From Fidelibacterota bacterium UBA6817 (GTDB lineage: Bacteria > Fidelibacterota > Fidelibacteria > Fidelibacterales > Fidelibacteraceae), in contig DKER01000157.1 of NCBI GenBank assembly GCA_002452555.1, forward strand, positions 1 through 6,868: a stretch of 6,868 bases of DNA. The letters run 5' to 3'. Below, in pieces: positions 1 to 5,345 of the stretch. Made by a program: the position numbers and the translations under genes. Positions within the stretch are counted from its first letter, which is position 1, and each line of letters opens with the position of its first letter. The notes below the pieces were generated by a model. That model was not told the origin of the DNA, ran no database searches, and saw nothing but the letters and a program-made list of their open reading frames with translations.

Positions 1-16
1 AAACCATGATCGACCA

Positions 17-77
17 TGAAACCACATAAATGAAACAAAAGCAGTCAAATGAAACAACCTCATATCAACTGAAACAA
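17..77. repeat. Cluster of four TGAAAC direct repeats
   Basis: TGAAAC begins at 17, 31, 50 and 70. Two copies share an exact 11-base core, AAATGAAACAA (28-38 and 47-57), and the fourth shares TGAAACAA (70-77). The first copy is TGAAACCA. Start-to-start spacing is 14, 19 and 20 bases. The function is unknown; the copies could be binding sites for a regulator or simply low-complexity spacer sequence. Confidence 0.45.
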
Positions 78-94
78 AATCGACCCACCCTACT

Positions 95-125
95 GACTAC
101 CGGCTACCGGACTGCCGACTGACTG
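95..125. repeat. Degenerate CTRCCG heptamer repeat
   Basis: Successive units read GACTACCG (95-102), GCTACCG (103-109), GACTGCCG (110-117), then ACTG twice (118-125). The 7-mer CTACCGG is perfectly duplicated in tandem (97-103 and 104-110). The block is much richer in G+C than the AT-rich spacer around it. It looks like a short intergenic simple-repeat tract made by slippage; no function can be assigned. Confidence 0.5.
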
Positions 126-252
126 TAAAAATCATCAATTACCTTACTGATTCTCCATTTCTGACATGTTTAATCCTGAATTAGCATCACCAAACCCCTG
201 ATTTGGAACCCGATTGTATACATTTGCTTCTTTTTTATGTCCCACTTGTATT

Positions 253-258
253 TATAAT
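253..258 (+). promoter_or_regulatory. Candidate -10 box for the lipA cluster
   Basis: A perfect TATAAT lies 26 bases before the lipA ATG, in an AT-rich stretch, at a distance that would give a short leader just containing the ribosome-binding site. No good -35 hexamer lies 16-18 bases upstream; that position is only a T-run (about 229-236). If the host is a Bacteroidota relative, its main sigma factor would prefer different boxes, so this call is tentative. Confidence 0.35.
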
Positions 259-274
259 ATTGTAATTTTATTTC

Positions 275-280
275 AGGAGG
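275..280 (+). promoter_or_regulatory. Strong Shine-Dalgarno site for lipA
   Basis: A full AGGAGG is followed by four A residues and then the ATG at 285. The 4-base spacing is a little short but the match to the anti-Shine-Dalgarno sequence is complete, which fixes the lipA start. It is the best ribosome-binding site in the window. Confidence 0.8.
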
Positions 281-284
281 AAAA

Positions 285-1160
285 ATGCCAAGGTTGAATG
301 AACTAAAAAAACCGGATTGGCTTAAGATAAAAATTCCCGGCGGAGAAGGTTTCCGAACTGTGAAGCAGCTTTTGAAGGATCACAGACTCCATACGGTATG
401 CGAGGAAGCTCTGTGTCCCAATATTGAAGAGTGCTGGAAACGGAAAACAGCTACGTTCATGATATTAGGTGATATTTGCACACGGAATTGCCGTTTCTGC
501 GGTGTCAATAAAGGAATTCCCCTTCCTCCCGATCCAAATGAACCGAAAGAACTGGCAGATGCTGTTTGTGAACTCAATTTAAGCCATGTTGTGATCACGT
601 CAGTCGATCGTGATGATCTGCCAGACGGAGGTGCCGGTTTCTGGGCAGAATCAATTCACCAAATCCATAAAACGTCACCCGGTTGTACGATCGAAGTGCT
701 GATCCCTGATTTTCAGGGCAATCTAAAGGTGCTGGATATGGTTCTTAATGCACGGCCAGATGTTGTGGGTCACAATCTGGAAACCGTACCGTTCCTCTAC
801 CCTGCTGCCCGTTCAAAAGGAAACTATGAACTGTCTCTGCAAGTATTAAAATATATATCCGGTCATGGTTTCAGAACTAAAACCGGTATTATGCTGGGAC
901 TTGGGGAAAAACCGGATGAAATCCGTCGTCTTATGCAGGATGCCCTTGATTCCGGCGTAAAAATATTCACACTCGGGCAGTATTTACAACCCACATCAAA
1001 GCACCTTGACGTTAAGGAGTTTATTCCACCGGAACAATTCAGGGAATATAAAGTGCTGGGAGAATCCCTGGGGTTTGAACATGTGGAATCCGGACCCCTT
1101 GTCAGGTCATCATATCGCGCTGATAAACAAACACCTATGAAACAACAGGACGTGTCATGA
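285..1160 (+). CDS. lipA: Lipoyl synthase (radical SAM)
   Basis: LipA inserts two sulfur atoms at C6 and C8 of protein-bound octanoyl chains, making the lipoyl cofactor of pyruvate and 2-oxoglutarate dehydrogenases and the glycine cleavage H protein; it acts in the cytosol. The 291-residue length is normal. The family's two Fe-S cluster motifs are intact: CX4CX5C (C39, C44, C50) for the auxiliary, sacrificial cluster and the radical SAM motif CX3CX2C (C65, C69, C72). The C-terminal RSSYRA motif (274-279), which supplies the serine ligand of the auxiliary cluster, is present. Other family blocks are VITSVDRDDLPDGGA (103-117), GHNLETV (162-168), GLGEKPDEI (205-213) and TLGQYLQPTSKHL (229-241). 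The start follows a strong AGGAGG. It opens the cluster, and its TGA overlaps the rpe ATG. The octanoyl transferase gene lipB is not in this window. Confidence 0.97.
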   Translation: MPRLNELKKPDWLKIKIPGGEGFRTVKQLLKDHRLHTVCEEALCPNIEECWKRKTATFMILGDICTRNCRFCGVNKGIPLPPDPNEPKELADAVCELNLSHVVITSVDRDDLPDGGAGFWAESIHQIHKTSPGCTIEVLIPDFQGNLKVLDMVLNARPDVVGHNLETVPFLYPAARSKGNYELSLQVLKYISGHGFRTKTGIMLGLGEKPDEIRRLMQDALDSGVKIFTLGQYLQPTSKHLDVKEFIPPEQFREYKVLGESLGFEHVESGPLVRSSYRADKQTPMKQQDVS

Positions 1161-1813
1161 AAAAATTATTGGCTCCGTCAATTTTGTCGGCAGATTTTAT
1201 GAATCTGAAGAGTCAGATTGAAGAGACTGAAAAAGCAGGCGCAGACATACTTCATTTGGATGTTATGGATGGGCACTTCGTTCCGAACCTGACATTCGGT
1301 CCCCCCTTGATCAGCCAAATTCGAACAATAACAAATATGACTCTCGATGTACATCTTATGATTTCAAATCCTGAAAACACGATAGATGCCTATATCGATA
1401 GCGGAGCTGACTGGATCTCAGTCCATCCGGAAACAACCGGACATTTGCACCGCCTGATCTCCCATATTAAATCTAAGAAGCGAAAAGCCGGTGCAGCACT
1501 GAATCCTTCCACTCCCCTGATCCTGCTTGAAGACATCCTTGAAAATTTGGATTTTGTCCTCCTGATGTCTGTCAATCCGGGATATGGCGGACAATCATTT
1601 ATTCCCGGCGTAAACGATAAGATCCTCCGTTTCCTTGATATGCGGTCAAAACAAAATTGTGAACATGTTTTACTGGAAGTTGATGGAGGAATCGGATTAA
1701 ATAATATTAAACAATTAGCTGAGTCGGGTGTTGATGTATTTGTCGCAGGAAGTGCGATATATCATTCGTTTAATATAAAAAAGACTATTGAGGAGATGAA
1801 ACATCTTTTATGA
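1157..1813 (+). CDS. rpe: Ribulose-phosphate 3-epimerase
   Basis: Rpe interconverts D-ribulose 5-phosphate and D-xylulose 5-phosphate in the pentose phosphate pathway (and in the Calvin cycle where present); it is a cytosolic metal-dependent TIM barrel. The 218 residues match the usual 215-230. The family motifs are in order: APSILSADF (6-14), HLDVMDGHFVPNLTFGP (33-49), DVHLMI (64-69), MSVNPGYGGQSF (137-148), VDGGI (175-179) and AGSAI (197-201). The metal ligands and catalytic aspartates expected from characterised enzymes are H33, D35, H66 and D176, all present; the last two glycine-rich motifs form the phosphate-binding site. An AGGA at 1147-1150 sits 6 bases before the ATG. The start overlaps the lipA stop and the stop overlaps the next start, each by ATGA, so translation is probably coupled in both directions. 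No oddity in the protein. Confidence 0.97.
   Translation: MKKLLAPSILSADFMNLKSQIEETEKAGADILHLDVMDGHFVPNLTFGPPLISQIRTITNMTLDVHLMISNPENTIDAYIDSGADWISVHPETTGHLHRLISHIKSKKRKAGAALNPSTPLILLEDILENLDFVLLMSVNPGYGGQSFIPGVNDKILRFLDMRSKQNCEHVLLEVDGGIGLNNIKQLAESGVDVFVAGSAIYHSFNIKKTIEEMKHLL
1790..1795 (+). promoter_or_regulatory. Distant ribosome-binding site of the toroid-repeat gene
   Basis: GAGGAG lies inside the end of rpe, 14 bases before the ATG at 1810, which is further than usual. The closer ATG at 1797 is in the rpe frame (the M of EEMKHLL) and would give only a short peptide. With such spacing the gene at 1810 probably depends on ribosomes finishing rpe and restarting at the ATGA overlap. Confidence 0.4.
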
Positions 1814-2937
1814 AAACCGGTAAACAAAATCTGCTTCCTTTCCCCGAATTTCCATCCGGACTTGAATGGTTTAAAAACCGCTTTACCATTGATCCGATCC
1901 AGAAGTTAATCCGTTCAAGAAATTCACAGATCAAATATTTCCTTTACAAAAATGTATTTGAAATGGATGCCCAATCCATTTATATCAAAGTAACAAAACG
2001 GGAAATCAATGAAAACAGGACCCGTATCAGAGTTCTGAAGGAACTGGAACACTTTGATCCCAATAAAGCATTTTCTGAGTATCCGGCGGATAAGCAAAAA
2101 ATTCTCCAGCTTAATTATCTTGTATCCCTATTAAGTGAAGCACGGGATTATAACTGTCACAAACGCATGGAAGCCGTTCAAAATGTGTTTATTTTTCTCC
2201 TTAAACATCAGAATAAAGACGGTTCTTTCCCCTTACCTTTTCACCAGAATATTTTTCTGATAGAAACTCTGCTGAAATATGATCTTGAAGGTAACCGCTA
2301 TCTTGAGCAGGCTATCCGCTGGCTGGTCCGTCAGCAGAATCCCGACGGAGGATGGGGGCAGGCAGACGGCATGTCCGATGTGTGGCTGACTTTGAAAGTC
2401 CTCAGTGCCTGCAGTTATCATTCCGTTATGCGGGAAAGAGAAAAGATCAAACGGGGTGCCCAGTTCATCATGAGTCATTATTTATCAGAAAACAAGGGAG
2501 GAATTCTGGAAGGAAAACATGCCTGGGATCAGCTTTCCTATGGTTATGAAGGATTAAAAGCATTTCGCGGCGGCACGCTGAAAGTTCTGGAAGTCCTGGT
2601 AAGACTCGGATATACGGCTCAGGATAGAGAAATCCGGAAAATGCTGAACTGGCTTGAAGAGCAGCAGAATAATTTCGGACTGTGGTCTGCTTTGCCCAGA
2701 CAGTCAAAGGATATGACGGACGAATGGGTATCATACAGAGTTATTCGTGTTTTTCAGCTTTATTACCTGATGGGAAAAAACAGGAAACCAATCCGGAAAT
2801 TTAAAATTAAACCGGGGGGCAGAACCTCAGCCAAAAAGCCAAGATTTCTCAATGAGAATGAAATGATAAATGACACAGAAACTCAGGAAATGACAGAATA
2901 CGCACAAAATACACCTGACAAAGGAGATACTATATGA
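1810..2937 (+). CDS. Uncharacterised toroid-repeat protein (squalene-cyclase/prenyltransferase-like)
   Basis: I do not recognise a named gene. The 375-residue protein has no signal peptide or membrane helix, so it is probably cytosolic. Its middle carries repeats of the QW type found in the alpha/alpha toroid of squalene/hopene cyclases and protein prenyltransferases: about 118-140 (ending LLKHQNKDGSF), 164-182 (AIRWLVRQQNPDGGW), a weaker one at 213-232 and 275-292 (MLNWLEEQQNNFGLW). The DXDD catalytic motif of squalene-hopene cyclases is absent, and the length is far below the roughly 630 residues of those enzymes, so terpene cyclisation is unlikely. Residues 1-115 are charged and helical-looking without clear repeats. 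The tail from about 323 is first strongly basic, then acidic and polar, and is probably disordered. It overlaps rpe and lon by ATGA at each end, which supports it being a real, co-translated gene. Function: unknown; it could be a binding scaffold or an undescribed enzyme. Confidence 0.85.
   Translation: MKTGKQNLLPFPEFPSGLEWFKNRFTIDPIQKLIRSRNSQIKYFLYKNVFEMDAQSIYIKVTKREINENRTRIRVLKELEHFDPNKAFSEYPADKQKILQLNYLVSLLSEARDYNCHKRMEAVQNVFIFLLKHQNKDGSFPLPFHQNIFLIETLLKYDLEGNRYLEQAIRWLVRQQNPDGGWGQADGMSDVWLTLKVLSACSYHSVMREREKIKRGAQFIMSHYLSENKGGILEGKHAWDQLSYGYEGLKAFRGGTLKVLEVLVRLGYTAQDREIRKMLNWLEEQQNNFGLWSALPRQSKDMTDEWVSYRVIRVFQLYYLMGKNRKPIRKFKIKPGGRTSAKKPRFLNENEMINDTETQEMTEYAQNTPDKGDTI
2921..2926 (+). promoter_or_regulatory. 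Ribosome-binding site for lon
   Basis: AAGGAG lies 7 bases before the ATG at 2934, which is ideal spacing. It supports the lon start despite the overlap with the previous stop, and suggests lon can load ribosomes itself as well as by coupling. Confidence 0.7.
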
Positions 2938-5324
2938 GTCCAAAAGAATATGAAAATATTGCAGCAGATATAACACTGGCAGACGAATTTGATTCCCCAA
3001 AGGAAATTCCTGTTATGCCTTTACGAAATACAGTCCTTTTTCCCCAACAGGTTATTCCTCTCTACATCGGACGGGAACGATCCCTGCAGCTTCTGGAAGA
3101 TATCATGCCATCATCAAAACTCATTGCCGTTGTTGCACAAAAAGACATTGGTACAGAAAATCCCAAAGAAGATGAACTATATACATGGGGGACTCTTGCT
3201 CAGGTTTTAAAAATTTTCGATATGCCGGATAAAAGTAAGAGTGCTATTGTTCAGGGAATTGAACGGATACAGATTCATCAGTTAACGCAGGAAACGCCTT
3301 ATTACAAGGGGATTGTCCGCCGGGTACACGAGATATCCTATTCAAACGACAATAAAATCCAATCCCTGGTCACGAATTTATACAATCAGTTTCAATCTCT
3401 TGTCAATAAAGCACAATATTTGACAAACGAACATCTTGATGTCATCCGGATCATCAAGGATCCGGGGAGACTGGCTGATAAAATCACATCGGTATTAAAT
3501 GTGCAGGTTAGTGAGAAGCAGAATATACTCGAAATCTCTGATGTCCAAAAAAGGCTTACGGCCACGACCATACTTGTCAATAAAGAGATTCAGCGTATGG
3601 ATGTTGGCGAACGGATCCAGTCACAGGTTCAGGATTCCATCAACAAAAACCAGCGGGAATATTTTTTGCGAGAGCAGCTAAAAGCCATCAGGAAAGAGCT
3701 TGGTGAGGACGAATCAGGTATGGACACGAAGGAACTGGAAGAGAAAATCGAAAAATGCGGGATGTCCGAGGAAGCATTAAAGGTTGCACGAAAAGAATTG
3801 ACGCGGCTTGAACGAATTTCCCCTCAATCACCTGAATACACGGTAAGCCGCACCTATCTTGAGTGGCTTGTTGAACTCCCATGGTCATTATCAACCGATG
3901 ATCAGGTGGATATAACCAAAGCAGAGCAAATCTTAAATGATGATCATTACGGACTGGAAAAGATAAAAGTCAGAATTCTGGAATATCTTGCTGTCAGAAA
4001 ACTCAAACAGCTAAAGGATCCCAAAGCTGGCGTAAAAGGTCCGATTTTATGTTTTATCGGTCCTCCCGGAGTGGGGAAAACATCCGTCGGAATGTCCATA
4101 GCACGCGCTATGGGACGGAAGTTTTACCGTATGTCTTTGGGGGGCGTAAGAGATGAAGCAGAAATCCGGGGGCATCGTCGGACTTATATCGGAGCCCTGC
4201 CCGGCCGGATTATCCAGGGAATAAAAAAAGCCGGTTCCAACAATCCTGTTTTTATGCTGGATGAAATTGATAAGCTGGGTTCGGACTTCAGAGGCGATCC
4301 CTCCAGTGCTTTATTGGAAGTTCTGGATCCGGAGCAGAATTTTTCATTTTCGGACCACTATCTGGAAGTCCCCTTCGACCTGAGACACGTAATGTTCATC
4401 GCCACGGCAAACTGGTATGATCCCATTCCTGAACCCTTGAAGGACAGAATGGAAATTCTGGAATTTCCGGGTTATACAGAGCCGGAAAAAATTCACATTG
4501 CAAAGTCCTTTCTCATTCCGAAGCAAATTAAAGAACACGGACTTGAGGAGTCTGATATTATATTCACGAACGACGGTATCAGCACGATCATTGAAAATTT
4601 TACGCGTGAATCAGGTGTTCGTAATCTTGAACGGGAAATTGCCAATATTTGCAGAAAAGTAGCCCGTGAAAAAGTGGAAAAAGGTGTAAAAAAACGGCGG
4701 ATTACATCGTCCATGGTTTCAAAATATCTGGGAAAACGAAGATATTACAGTGAAGTTGCGGAACGAATGATCAAACCCGGAATCGCAGTGGGTCTTGCCT
4801 GGACGGCAGTGGGCGGCGATATTCTTTTTATTGAGGCTACAAAAATGCCGGGCAGCGGCAAGCTTATTCTCACGGGTAAATTGGGAGAAGTTATGCAGGA
4901 ATCAGCCCAGGCAGCCATGAGTTTTATTCGGGCCAATGCCGAGCGATTTGGAATTGATAACGATTTCAATAAAGAATTTGATGTCCATATTCACATTCCT
5001 GCCGGTTCCATACCAAAGGACGGACCTTCAGCCGGCGTAACTCTGATGACGGCTCTTGTGAGCGTATTAAGTAATCGCATGGTTAAGGACAGATATGCCA
5101 TGACCGGTGAAATCACCCTGAGAGGCCATATTCTTCCGGTTGGTGGAATTAAGGAAAAAGTGATTGCCGCCAATCGGGCCGGCATCAAAAATGTGATCCT
5201 TCCCGATAAGAATAAAAAGGATATTGATGAAGAAATCCCGGCTGAAGTCAAAAAAGAAATGACATTTCATTTTGTAGATGATATGATTGATGTCCTTGAA
5301 CTCGCGCTGGAACCTGTGAAATAA
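2934..5324 (+). CDS. lon: ATP-dependent protease Lon (LonA type)
   Basis: Lon is a cytosolic hexameric AAA+ serine protease that unfolds and degrades damaged proteins and selected regulators. At 796 residues it is full length. Domains in order: N-terminal substrate-binding domain starting at IPVMPLRNTVLFP (25-37); a helical, partly coiled segment (about 200-310) including REYFLREQLKAIRKELGE (241-258); the AAA+ module with Walker A GPPGVGKTS (376-384, K382), Walker B FMLDEIDK (440-447, D443 and E444), sensor-1 N493 in TANW, probable arginine finger R505 and sensor-2 R563 in GVRNLER; and the C-terminal protease domain with catalytic S699 in DGPSAG and K742 in GGIKEK, 43 residues apart as in E. 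coli (S679/K722). All key residues are present, so it should be active. Its start overlaps the upstream stop by ATGA. No separate heat-shock-type promoter or CIRCE-like inverted repeat was seen before it. Confidence 0.98.
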   Translation: MSPKEYENIAADITLADEFDSPKEIPVMPLRNTVLFPQQVIPLYIGRERSLQLLEDIMPSSKLIAVVAQKDIGTENPKEDELYTWGTLAQVLKIFDMPDKSKSAIVQGIERIQIHQLTQETPYYKGIVRRVHEISYSNDNKIQSLVTNLYNQFQSLVNKAQYLTNEHLDVIRIIKDPGRLADKITSVLNVQVSEKQNILEISDVQKRLTATTILVNKEIQRMDVGERIQSQVQDSINKNQREYFLREQLKAIRKELGEDESGMDTKELEEKIEKCGMSEEALKVARKELTRLERISPQSPEYTVSRTYLEWLVELPWSLSTDDQVDITKAEQILNDDHYGLEKIKVRILEYLAVRKLKQLKDPKAGVKGPILCFIGPPGVGKTSVGMSIARAMGRKFYRMSLGGVRDEAEIRGHRRTYIGALPGRIIQGIKKAGSNNPVFMLDEIDKLGSDFRGDPSSALLEVLDPEQNFSFSDHYLEVPFDLRHVMFIATANWYDPIPEPLKDRMEILEFPGYTEPEKIHIAKSFLIPKQIKEHGLEESDIIFTNDGISTIIENFTRESGVRNLEREIANICRKVAREKVEKGVKKRRITSSMVSKYLGKRRYYSEVAERMIKPGIAVGLAWTAVGGDILFIEATKMPGSGKLILTGKLGEVMQESAQAAMSFIRANAERFGIDNDFNKEFDVHIHIPAGSIPKDGPSAGVTLMTALVSVLSNRMVKDRYAMTGEITLRGHILPVGGIKEKVIAANRAGIKNVILPDKNKKDIDEEIPAEVKKEMTFHFVDDMIDVLELALEPVK

Positions 5325-5326
5325 GT

Positions 5327-5330
5327 GGAG
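5327..5330 (+). promoter_or_regulatory. Weak, distant ribosome-binding site of the ABC exporter
   Basis: GGAG just after the lon stop is 15 bases from the ATG at 5346, too far to be a strong site. In-frame TAA codons at 5331 and 5337 rule out an earlier start in this frame, so 5346 is the first possible ATG. Translation probably relies on the AT-rich leader or on ribosomes ending lon nearby. Confidence 0.35.
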
Positions 5331-5345
5331 TAATATTAAATATCC

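Larger units (their letters stand above)
1..284. other. Intergenic region upstream of lipA, no gene seen
   Basis: No coding region is supported here. All three forward frames meet a stop within the first 29 bases; one of them ends in TAA at 27-29 and could be the last few codons of a gene lying to the left, but eight codons are too few to judge. The region holds TGAAAC direct repeats (17-75), a degenerate heptamer repeat (95-125), a small 5-bp hairpin (190-206), a T-rich stretch (228-238) and a TATAAT box just before lipA. It reads as true spacer that carries the promoter of the downstream cluster. Confidence 0.6.

Noticed and set aside
3..29. Tail of a coding region entering from the left, ending in TAA at 27-29
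   Set aside because: Only eight codons are visible and nothing supports coding; it cannot be separated from chance.
17..77. TGAAAC copies as a CRISPR array (many CRISPR repeats end in GAAAC)
   Set aside because: The shared core is at most 11 bases and the period 14-20 bases, far too short for repeat plus spacer, and no cas gene is present.
190..206. CCAAA/TTTGG hairpin as a terminator of an upstream gene
   Set aside because: The stem is only 5 bp, mostly A-T, and the T-run begins more than 20 bases later, so it does not look like an intrinsic terminator.
2352..2549. 65-codon plus-strand open frame inside the toroid-repeat gene
   Set aside because: It is wholly inside the larger gene in another frame, has no ribosome-binding site I can see and no recognisable motif.
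1810..2937. Identification of the toroid protein as squalene-hopene cyclase (shc)
   Set aside because: No DXDD catalytic motif, only about 375 residues, and only a few QW-type repeats.
5325..5345. GTG at 5325 as an earlier start for the ABC exporter
   Set aside because: It is in frame but followed at once by TAA at 5331 and again at 5337, so it cannot extend the protein.
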